Assembly: GCA_038503075.1 (NCBI GenBank)
Contig: JBCAML010000008.1
Span: 1,736,001-1,800,000, forward strand
Source: Gyromitra esculenta
Taxonomy: Eukaryota; Ascomycota; Pezizomycetes; Pezizales; Discinaceae
Reading direction: 5' to 3'
Length of the DNA stretch: 64,000 nucleotides
This document shows positions 12,730 through 24,664 of the stretch, piece by piece (positions within the stretch are counted from its first letter, which is position 1; each line of letters starts with the position of its first letter). The translations under genes and the position numbers were made by a program. Under the pieces are notes generated by a model. It saw only the letters and a program-made list of their open reading frames with translations, searched no databases and was not told the origin of the DNA.

Positions 12730-12792
12730 AAGAAAAATCTTGACACTCCAGTGGTTGTCTTGCTAGTGAGGTGGGATGTCAAGGGTTTTCTT
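12730..12792. repeat. Imperfect inverted repeat, about 63 bp
   Basis: AAGAAAAATCTTGACACTCC at 12730 faces a right arm (12771-12792) whose complement starts AAGAAAACCCTTGACATCCC. It may be a small decayed MITE or a transcribed hairpin; no target duplication is clear. Confidence 0.45.
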
Positions 12793-14704
12793 GCACAAGA
12801 TTTCAGCCGTGCCTAAAGCCTTGCCGATCATTCCATATACGATTACTAATTAGTTAAATATTCAAAGTTACCGCGGCTTCAAAGGTATTGCCGAGGCGGC
12901 GCTGAATAAGCTTATCTTGACGTTGTATTTGCCGGTCTCAATATACCCGCGGTTGCCCACGCCCTGGACGCCAGTGCTGGGCATGAACATGTCTTGGCTC
13001 ATGCAGTATCACTCGGCAGAATAGCGTTTTTTGTCCGAACGTTGCTTCAGAGATATCACCACGCTCTCTCGTTAGATCTACTGTATTGACTAACGGCTAA
13101 TCGACTCTGGAAACCTAGCCCTTTTGTTCAACACAGTACGACGAATCGCCTAGAACTTTGGCATACGGCCACAGACTGAGGGGCTCAATCTCCGATTGTA
13201 GTTAGTTTTTTTTGTATATCTTTTGAATGAGGTATGGTATCTCTTCCAATTGTGAAGGCAAGGGATATCATAGAAATGCCACAGCCTCACAGGGTGCTGT
13301 TGTCTCGGCGATCAATTTAAAAGGGGTCCACTTGATTCAGTATTCCTTTTTTGATGTGGTGATACTCGAGCTGGGATGCTGCTTTAAGATGTCGAATTGG
13401 TATAAGTTCATTTTCATAGTGTGTCTCAGTCTTATAGTGGGGTGTATACCGGATTTTGCTCGAGATGCGCTCGATTCTTGTTGTGTCTTTCTTTTTGAGT
13501 GATATTCTGCGGAGAATTATGACTTATTCATAATGATTGAAATATAGGGGGCGGGCAGCTTTGAGGAAGTTTGACGCCTCCACGTCGGCTTCTGGACTTA
13601 GGGTGTCTTTCCGCGGGGAATCGGGAAACAGCAACCACCAGATAACTCATCTCAATGTTGATGCGAGCAGAGCTTGGAAAATTGGGTTAGTTTTTCGTTG
13701 TTTTGGTGTCGCACAGACCCTTCATTTTTATGATTAGCCAGTCTAGAGTATTCTCATTTACTCAGCTCTACCTACTTGATTCTAACAGATTTTACGTAAA
13801 GGGTTATCTAAAGCTTGAACTTCCTTCAGCGTTGGCCTAGATTCGGAGGTCAAGGTTACGTCTAAATCTATGATACGATAGCTAGTTTCTCTCTTACATA
13901 ATGCCGTGATTTTGGTGTGATTTTGCTTCTTGTGGGGGAGTACTCTTGTTGTAGAATCAAGTGGTTGACCATGTCCAAGGAAACTTAGAACTGTCTGATG
14001 TTGCGGTAGACGTTATAGACAACGAGGGTGCAAGTGTGCATGAAACCAAAAATGTGAGTGTTGGAGAAGGTAGGAGAGAAGGAGGAAGTTTAATACCTGC
14101 AGTCTTTGGGTGATTATAAGGCTAATTCTAACAGCATAGAGATGTGATAGAACTCCTATAACGGTGGGCCTTCCATTAGCTAGGTGTAGGTATAAGCTTA
14201 TGTTAATTGCGTCTCATGATGTTAAAGGAGGGCAGGTCGTATGTTTATTCTGAGTGTTGGGGTGGACATTTCGTATAAATCGATGCTGACATGCTAATTT
14301 GCGTTTATTTGATCTTGGTAAATGCTTGTATCATGAATTGAATCTCCGTCATTGATTCGCGCTCTATTTCTTCGGATGAAAAAGCGAATAGGTTGATGAG
14401 TGACTCTCTAGTAGAGTGTAGGTCGATCCACGAAAGTTGCTATTGTACAACCGAATCTTATGCTATTGACAATTGGCTGATCGTGTTCAAAAGGCACATG
14501 GTTTTCTGTGCATCTGATCACGAGAGGTCGTTCTCGGCTCTCTGAAGTCCTAAAAGGAACTCGTAGATGGCTACCTTCGTGCGTGACGGGTTATTTAGTC
14601 TCGATCGGGGTTGTGATAGCTTGATCATTGCTATATGTTGATATATAACGATTATTTTATAGTGCGAAATTTTTTGGAATAAGCATGCATTAGAATGGGT
14701 GGCT

Positions 14705-14858
14705 AGACAGTTGGGTTCTAAGAGAGGGTTTTTTGGGGAGTATGGTTTTAGTTTTTTGGATTTGTTTCATTTTTTGCGAGTTTTTAGTTTCTTTTTGGGT
14801 TTTTAAGAATACCATAACCTCCGGGTTGAATGTACCTAATGAATAAACAACAACAACG
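14705..14858 (+). mobile_element. Short retroposed fragment with (AAC)n-type tail and 10-bp target duplication
   Basis: The 10-mer ATGGGTGGCT occurs at 14695-14704 and again at 14859-14868, and the 154 bp between end in AATAAACAACAACAACG. A simple-sequence 3' tail plus a target duplication near 10 bp is the hallmark of LINE-driven retroposition. The insert is T/G-rich in its middle and has no open frame. It could be a 5'-truncated LINE end or a SINE; no clear Pol III A/B boxes were seen. Confidence 0.65.
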
Positions 14859-16465
14859 ATGGGTGGCTGAAGATTACGAGATATTCATGAGCGATCACTC
14901 GCAACGCTGTCTCGACCGAAAATCAAAGTTTGGATATCGCGTAATTTGAAGACCAATTTGCTTGAAACAAATTTTTAACGATCCTTTGGCTGTAGCAGCT
15001 ATCCACCAGATCACCAAGATATATAAAAATGATCTTGATCGGCGCTGGAGTTGTATGAATTTTGACCCTAACCCTATTATATCATGTTGTGTGAGGCTTG
15101 GCGCTGAATGTGTTGGCCCACCTCAACTCCGAAACATTTGGGATCTCTAACTGAGGCACGACGACGAGGAAATCCATTTCAGTTTCAAGATCCACCGATT
15201 AGCTAACTTCTCCGGAACGGTCTTTGCGCCAATATGCTGAGGAAAGGAAGAGGAGTGCTTATAACGGAGAAACAAACAAAGCTGGAAGGTGAGAGGGGAG
15301 CCCTGATCGACCATCGTGATCTGATCAAGAGTTGAGATTAACGAAAGCCCCAGACTCAAGCACAGCTATGCCATGGGTAAAGCATCAGGCGCGGGAGGTC
15401 CGTCATGGCATCTCTCGGCCTTCTGAGCGAGTGCCTCCTGCAGGCATCCGGATATCTTGACGCCCTCAAAGATGTCAGCTACAGGCAGACCATCGATGTC
15501 GTCTTATCACCACATACTGAAATAATGTCTCGGATTTCTAAATCAATAAGTAACGACCATTGGCTGTAAATCAATTATCAAACTACTACCTGAACTTAGG
15601 GCGTTGTTGTGGCCTGGAATACTAGGACCCTCCCTTGCCCTGCAACACTGGGGTATCACCGAGGTTCTGGAATATGTCGCGGGGAGGAATCATAATGTGT
15701 TTTTCATGGGCTTGTTAGGAGTGAGTGGCTTCTAAGGAGGGAGCTGTGGGCCAACTGGCATACCCCACCCAGAGAACGGTGCAGACGTTTTCTATATGGA
15801 AAAAGTGGAATTTCGTACCAGATCATTTTACGACGAACCAGATCAAATTATCTATGGAAGGAACACGAAACCGAGATCAATGATCGAGGGAGTCTCTCGA
15901 GAGATGCCGTTTCACATGGGATGGCGTTAACTGATACGAATAATAATCTAGCTTCTACTCGAATATGAAGCAGATGTGGATGGATATCTGCCCATCGCAG
16001 AGGAGGGAAGGGCATCGCTGCTTACTGTGCTTCCGGGGAACGAAGCTTCTGCTTGGGAGAGGCCTTATGCCAAGGCGATGGTTCTGTGCTGACTATATAC
16101 GACCCAAGCCCCTTCGGAATGATGGGAGACTTGTTACGGCAATTCACTCGAGTAACTAGGCATTACAACGACAGAGGAATGGTATCCCTCACCCATATAA
16201 GGACAATCAACTGGATCCCCATGACACATGCGTCATATCATCGTCCGGGTAACAGAATTGACGTGCATGCCACAACAATTCCTTTCTTCTCCGCACCCCC
16301 CGCCACGCATCTACTTTTGCGATCGCTCATCATCATCACCCTTCATTCTCATCATAACAAACAATCACGAACCGCAGACCACTTCACGATCCTCGCACGC
16401 ACGCGATTCGATATACGAAAATTCTGCACCGTTAAACGAAACCATCAAAGCGAGCAAGCGAAGCG

Positions 16466-17295
16466 ATGTCCGGCGGCAAAGGAAAGTCACACGGTGGAAA
16501 GGCTGGGCCTAAAGGTGCAGCTGATGGATCGAGACAACAGGTTTCCCATTCTGCGAAAGCGGGGTTACAGGTGAGAAATTTTCGGTTTTTGCACATAGTT
16601 GGATGTTGGGTTTTCTGAGAGGATGGATGGATTCGATTGGAACGAGAAAAACCTTGGCTCAAGTCAACAAATGATGCGAGAGTCTTCTGTTTTGGACGCG
16701 TTCGAATTATTGCTTGCTATTATCTTGCAAAGGTTTTTGAATGATACGACCTGTTAGTGGTGGCGAAATTTCTTGGTGAACATGTGCAGCACGTGCACTC
16801 AAATGAAATAAACAAACCGAAACGCGCAATGATAAAACACCAATTGAAAAAGATTATACTGACGATTCATGTTAAAATTTAGTTCCCTTGTGGCCGTGTT
16901 AAACGTTTCCTGAAAAACAACACTCAAAATAAGATGCGCGTCGGAGCAAAAGGTACGTTCAATCCACCCCGCCATTTATTTAGAGCCAATCATCTTCCCT
17001 TTCGTTTCTTGCTACCAACATCCACTAACTTATGTCTTAAATAGCTGCTGTCTACGTCACTGCTGTCCTTGAATATCTCACTGCCGAAGTCCTCGAACTT
17101 GCTGGCAATGCCGCCAAAGATCTTAAAGTGAAACGTATAACACCCCGTCACCTACAACTCGCCATTCGCGGTGACGAAGAGCTCGATACTCTTATTCGCG
17201 CGACCATTGCCTTTGGAGGTGTCCTACCGCATATCAACCGTGCGTTACTGTTGAAGGTTGAGAAGAAGAAGAAGGCGGGCGAGAAGAGCTTGTAA
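16466..17295 (+). CDS. htz1: Histone H2A variant H2A.Z
   Basis: Exons 16466-16570, 16883-16952 and 17045-17295 give 141 residues. The chain starts [17 protein letters not shown], continues [20 protein letters not shown], and has the H2A.Z-specific [39 protein letters not shown] and [17 protein letters not shown]. The acidic DEELDTLI patch and the late GGVLPHI separate it from canonical H2A, which would end with an SQ(E/D) tail in fungi. It replaces H2A in nucleosomes at promoters, put in by SWR1. The first intron (312 nt) is long for the window. The gene converges on hsp60, with about 1.15 kb between stop codons. Confidence 0.97.
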
Positions 17296-18448
17296 TCATC
17301 GTTTTGTCAATTACGGTGGGTTGGGGGTTTTATTTTCTATTTCTGATTAATAGGATACGCAAAAAAAGGGCTGGATATTTAAGCCTGCCAACACCCTCAG
17401 CTGAGGTTCGGATTGAATAGGAATGGAATAAAGCTTAACACAAACAAACACATACAAAAAAACATTGGGCAATTTGGGGACCGGGACTAGGTGTTGGAAG
17501 GGCTTCTATTTTTCTTCTATTTTTCTTCTCTTTTTCTTTGCTGTTTTTCTTTGAAGTATTGTTGGCTGTTTCATTGGGTAGATAGCCCCTTCTTTTTATT
17601 TTATTGATACGAAGATACGAGGTGTTGACACCTATTCTTCCGAAACGACGCAGATGTAATTGTAACACTAGGTTTCTTTATTTCCCCCCTCTTCTCATTT
17701 TGCTGTTTTGTCTTTTTTTTGTCTGGTTGGTTGGTTGGTTGCCCTTTTATTTTATTTTTTATTCATATTCTCCCCTCAGATAGCTCTTTTCTGCTTCTTT
17801 CTCGGGCTCTATTCTTTGCTACTCTGTCGTATCATACCACCTCTAGCTTTCACAGTAAAGTTGGTGCTTTTACGTCGCTGTCAACTGTTAGGGAATGGAA
17901 ACGGATGGTGGTTTCTGGTTGTGGTTAATGCCGATCTCCTCGCAGTAATAATGGTCTGAAAATGACCACCGAGTGAGAATACATCTCTTGCCTTTTGTTT
18001 TTAATCTCTTCCGGAATATGGCGTGCTAGAGCTTGATGAATTATTGATGCAGTGTGATTGTTTGTAATACAACTTCATTGTGTGTATTACTTGTACTTCT
18101 ATACCATGGATAGATACACGCAGCATTTCTTCCCATCCCTTACCACCTTACCACCCCCACCAGTATGTATAATACACTAGTTGATACACAAAAAATATGA
18201 TCACAGAAGAAAAAATGATGAAAGATGCTTTTAGGTTAAAACAAATTAGACAACAGAGGATGAATGGGTGAATGAATGATCAATGAGTGGAGAGCAGATG
18301 CGAGAAACCGAACGAAAACCCCCCCGGCAAGATAAAATAAATACAGTAGAAAAACAAGAGAAATCCTTTACCAAACACCCATCATCTCACCATCACATTC
18401 ATTAATTTTTCACCTTTAATTTATTTCTTCTTGGTTAAGGTTCTCAGT
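17296..18448. other. 3' spacer between the convergent H2A.Z and hsp60 genes
   Basis: T-rich after the H2A.Z stop, with poly-pyrimidine runs near 17500-17570 and 17700-17770 that fit 3' UTR and termination signals from both sides. The open frames here are low-complexity chance frames. Confidence 0.6.
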
Positions 18449-20522
<2,074 letters not shown>

Positions 20523-21307
20523 TGTGATCTTAGGTGAAGTGAATTCACGGAATTAAGCGGAATTGCACAGGAGAAGCGAAGCGAAATGAATTGAAGCGCT
20601 TTAGGCAAGGCAATTAATTGCAAGAAGAGAAGATGCAGAAGAGATGCAGAGATGGAGGGATTGAAGGGCAGAAGAAATAATGACGGAGGGAAAAATTTGT
20701 GGGGTGGGATGTCGAAGAGAAACATCTGGAAAGTCTTGGCGTCTTTTCTTTTGCTAAGTTGCTTTCATTCCGAGGTGGAACGGGACAACTATTAGACAAT
20801 ATTATTGTGTAGCTTTGTAGATGGAATGCTTAACATGGTTATTGTATATTATCTAGAGTCTGTAGATGTGTAACATGGTCATTGTGTGGAATATATACTG
20901 AATGGATCTGCCCGCGTGTGTGTGGCTGACAGCCTAGGCGTTCTCCACAAGCAGGAAAGTTTCGTTTCAGTTTGTTGCTGTCGTCAACCCCTCCAGCCGC
21001 TCAAGCCCCATCTCGACCCCTCCAGTAACTAACCCTTTGCTCCCCCTAATCAACAACTGCCCTTTCGAAATAATAAACATCCCCCAGCTTCGTCTTCATT
21101 CATCATCCAGCCCGCCCACCATCTCTACATCTCTCTTTACTGGTATGCTCTCCCACTATCTCTAATAAAACTTCACACCCGCCATCTTGATGCCTCAGAT
21201 TATTATTTTCTTCTTGGCCCCCATGTCCTCGTGGTGACCCCGCATCGCTAACTTCGCCCCCCCCATTATAGTTAAACTCGAATATCTTCAAGCTCCTTGC
21301 TGCCATC
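20523..21307. promoter_or_regulatory. Shared divergent promoter region of hsp60 and cofilin
   Basis: The 785 bp between two divergent start codons must hold both promoters. I looked for three alternating nGAAn units (heat-shock element) and saw only imperfect candidates, such as GGAAAGTTTCGTTTC near 20954-20968. The part next to cofilin (20990-21290) is C/T-rich, a common fungal promoter and 5' UTR composition. Confidence 0.5.
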
Positions 21308-22191
21308 ATGGTATTTTCCCACTCTGTTCAATCCACCTTCCCCTGTTTGATGTCTGGCGAGCTTCGTTTTCTGATCTTTTTTCGTTATAGTCACGCTCAG
21401 GGTATTACCCCCTATTCCATTCTCCCTATTTTCAAAAGGGATTGCCTTCGATCGATAGGCCCCCATATCATTGACTTCACACCTACAAAATCCTAGCTAA
21501 CTCTTGTTTTCTCGCTGTTAGAGTTGGTCTTAGTAAAGAATGTGTCCCTACTTTTGAGGAACTCAAGCTTGGAAAAAAGACGAAATATATCATCTATAAG
21601 CTTAGCGATGATAAGAAGAATATCGAGGTTGAGCGTACGGGCGAGGTTATAGAGTACGATGAGTTCCTCAGCCATCTGCCTGAAAATGAGTGCCGATACG
21701 CGATTTACGATTTCGAGTATGAAGTGTCGGCTAGCGAGGGAAAGAGGTAGGATCTTTTTTAATTTGAATCTAACTGCAGACTTTGTTCCCGAATTTGCCG
21801 TTTCCAGATGCACATTTGATATCAACCACTTCCTTTGGTTTCGCCTAGCCCCATCCCCTTTTCCGTCATTTCCGCTTCCATTTCATATTTGCGTACAGGC
21901 ATATGTCGTGCCGCTAGGTTCATGAGCCACGTGCTGACTGAATCGTATAGAAACAAGATCTGTTTCTACGCCTGGTCTCCTGATGATGCTCCAGTTAGGG
22001 TACGGTCGTCTACCCCTTCTTCCAGCTTCCAGAAATATTGATTTTTGTGACAGAGCAAAATGGTTTACGCCTCATCCAAAGAAGCTCTTCGTCGCTCTCT
22101 GACCGGAATCGGCGCCGAGATTCAAGGAACCGATTTCAGCGAGGTCTCTTTCGAAACGGTGCTGGCGAGGTTTGTCGGGAAGCCAACTTGA
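21308..22191 (+). CDS. cof1: Cofilin / actin-depolymerising factor
   Basis: Five exons (21308-21310, 21391-21401, 21522-21746, 21951-21999, 22054-22191) give 141 residues. The first exon is the ATG alone and the second is 11 nt; together they give MSRSG, the family's N-terminus with the regulatory Ser. Family motifs follow: [65 protein letters not shown] (the actin-binding long helix) and [16 protein letters not shown]. It severs and depolymerises ADP-actin filaments. The loop before [10 protein letters not shown] is short, as in yeast and S. pombe, and lacks the insertion I recall from many Sordariomycete and Leotiomycete cofilins. The last residues (ARFVGKPT) differ from the usual ERVSR-type tail, so a further 3' intron remains possible. 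Confidence 0.93.
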
Positions 22192-23577
22192 GCGTTAGTT
22201 CGCAAAAGAAAACAGTGCCTGTACAGCCCTGCCTTCTGTTTCTAAAGGACAAAAATTACTTAGCCAAGTGTGTTTCTTCTGTCTTGCGTTTAATCCTTTT
22301 CTCGTGATCCCGGTGACGAGCGACGTTTGAGAGATGTACGGCTTTTCTTTTGTTCCACTTCTCTTCTACCACCTTTTTTTCAACCTTTTATTGTTGTGGG
22401 ATGGCTATCAATCTTGCGTTTTTTACTATATCAAGGCGATAGATTTGGTGCAAAATATGTTGGGGCGCTTATATCCAAACCACCACTTTTCCCTCTAGGA
22501 AATTCGCAAGTTTATAATTTACAATTGTATGCTATGCTTCTACGTGATTCTCGGTAGCGAAGAGGGATGGGGGTAGCTTTATCGCGTATGCAGTATCGTT
22601 TTTCTCCTACGTGGTTTAAAATGATGCAGTGGTGCCTACGATCTGCGAGCCCTAGTCATTGAGTGTTGGCGATTGGCGGCTACATGTAGCGACGGGGCAT
22701 CGTCCATTAATTTGTGATTCTTCTGGTAATAAAATCGACGGAAATGAAGGGGATGACAAACTCATTTAATTGCACGTCATACTATAAATTCAGCCATAGT
22801 TTTAATTTGCGTAATTCTAGTAAAAATTACGTCCGAATTCAATTCATGAAATGTCACTCGGGTCAGCAGGTGGGTCCACTGTTGAATATAATGAATAGAT
22901 ATGTGATATTCGATAGCGAGTAAAAAGTAAAGAGAAAAGAGAATAGACGAGCGGGAATAGAGCTCCATATATATACTCCCTATGGAGTCATATAAACAGG
23001 TTTATGGGGGCTCTTTGGGCGCCGAATAGATCGGCCCGAGCAACCCCCATTAGCAGGTGAGACTATTGACCGAACCGATACCGATATCCCGAAGAATGAC
23101 GTGCCAATGAAACACTAGGAAGCCTATGGATATATATCATATATCCATCATCCACCGGTCGAATATAGAAGCCTAGAGATCAATACTCGTTTCTTCCTTC
23201 ACTCTCGATATCTTCGTCGAATCCGAGGTAACCTCAATAATGACATCCTGATGTTAGTCGTGTTACTCTCTTTAAAACATTAGCTTTTACCCAACTTGAA
23301 CTGGGAACTTATCTATACACCTGTCAATAGCAGTCTATAGAAATCACTGATAGTCATAAGACTAAAGTTCAACGTGTGGTTTTGGCTCAGAAAAGGAATT
23401 GGGGTTGGATTAAGCACGCTATAAATTCTGGACCTACTATAAATAAGCATTTTTTTTTCCCGCTAAAGGAGCTCTTCCAACAACACTATTCCCAACAAAA
23501 CTATCTCTAGTAGCGTTATTTTCAACAGCATTCATTCCAGAAGTATTGTAATAAAAGCTCATATTAATCCAACCTTC
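22192..23577. other. Gene-free spacer between cofilin and the pseudokinase
   Basis: Contains the cofilin 3' UTR and AT-rich DNA. Short palindromic strings occur (for example ATGGATATATATCATATATCCAT near 23127-23149), but no element with both ends and target duplication was found. Confidence 0.5.
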
Positions 23578-24664
23578 ATGGCATTAAAGGACTTGGTTGA
23601 AGATGCAAACAACAAGGTGTGATATTCTCTTTGTCTTATCTTATCCTAATTCCATGGTACGTTTTACAAAGTGCTCAGCTGACCGCCTCGAGGCGGATTA
23701 GGTTATCAAGGCTCGGAACCGTCAGACGGGTCAGATCCTTACTTTCAAAGTAATCAAATCCTCAAGAAGCAAAATTGTTCTTCCACCTACTGCTATACGC
23801 GAGATCTATCTCTTGCAGCGTTTAATCCATCGAAACGTCGTCACTCTGTGCAATGTGACATATGGGGATAGCCTTTCACCAGTGCTCGTCTTAGAGCATA
23901 TAGACCATAGTCTGAAGACTTTTATGGGGGACATTGGATGGTTGGAACTTCTCACTATCAAATCGTTCATGTATCAGCTCCTAGAGGGAATTTCTTTCTG
24001 CCATCAGAATGGTGTGGTTCACAGAAATATCGCCTCCATGTCCATCCTCATCAACCGCCAGGGCCTTCTTAAGCTTAGCGACTTCAGCAATGCTGTTGAC
24101 TTGGAAAACCCCTCCGCGAGTGACAGCATAAATGTTGGTTATGCGTGCTATCGTGCACCTGAATTGATCTTTGGTTACGGGACATGCGACGCTCCCATCG
24201 ATGTCTGGGCTGCTGGTTGCGTTATGTTTGAGATGTATACGAGGTGCCAGTTATTCAGTAGTAATAGCGATTTCGAACAGTTGGAGATGATCTTCAAGGC
24301 CTTTGGCACGCCGACTCCCGAATCCTGGCCAGAAGTCTTAGGATACGCTGCTGAAATGGGATTCAGCGAGTTGTTTCGTGTAATGCACCCCGCGAAGGAC
24401 CTGCAAGCCATTCTCCCGGATATCGATGATACTGGCGCTGATCTGTTCTCGCGTTTATTTACATACAACCCCAGAAAGCGTATCTGGGCTAGAGAAGCAA
24501 CTTCACATTTTTGGTTTCAGCACCTTGACTGCCATCTAAAGAAGAGGATGGAAGATTATTTTTATGAGCATCGTGCGGCGATTATTAAGGGAACTGCTAA
24601 GGCTGAGTCTGAGGAGATTAGCCTTGTGGAGTATGAGGAACATCAATACGATACAAGTGTATAG
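23578..24664 (+). CDS. CDK-family pseudokinase
   Basis: Exons 23578-23616 and 23702-24664 give 333 residues; the intron starts GTGTGA and has a CTGAC branch-like site. Homology to Cdc2/CDK1 is plain: the cyclin-binding helix PPTAIRE (41-47, PSTAIRE in CDK1), the beta-3 Lys in LTFKVIK (29), YRAPELIFGYG, DVWAAGCVMFEM and AFGTPTPESWP. The catalytic loop reads HRNIASMSILI instead of HRDLKPQNLLI: the proton-accepting Asp is Asn122, the loop Lys is Ala124 and the Mg-binding Asn is Ser127. DFG is DFS (Asp140 kept). The N-terminus before residue 14 is too short for the glycine loop, which is absent. The long frame is intact, so this looks like a maintained protein rather than debris; it may bind a cyclin or CDK partner without catalysis. 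An upstream exon may have been missed. Confidence 0.82.

Larger units (their letters stand above)
9917..16465. other. Gene-free region of about 6.5 kb carrying several short mobile elements
   Basis: No exon chain or RNA gene is supported. Open frames here (for example 10016-10330, 12167-12457, 13227-13502, 16053-16574) are short, compositionally noisy and match nothing I know. The stretch holds the elements listed separately at 11035, 11199, 11334, 12199, 12730 and 14705. The last 300 bp should be promoter and 5' UTR of the H2A.Z gene. Confidence 0.6.

Noticed and set aside
16053..16574. 173-codon frame overlapping the start of H2A.Z
   Set aside because: It overlaps exon 1 of H2A.Z in another frame and has no protein likeness.
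23000..23050. Imperfect hairpin with GGGGG/CCCCC arms as a possible element
   Set aside because: Arms pair poorly and no target duplication is present.
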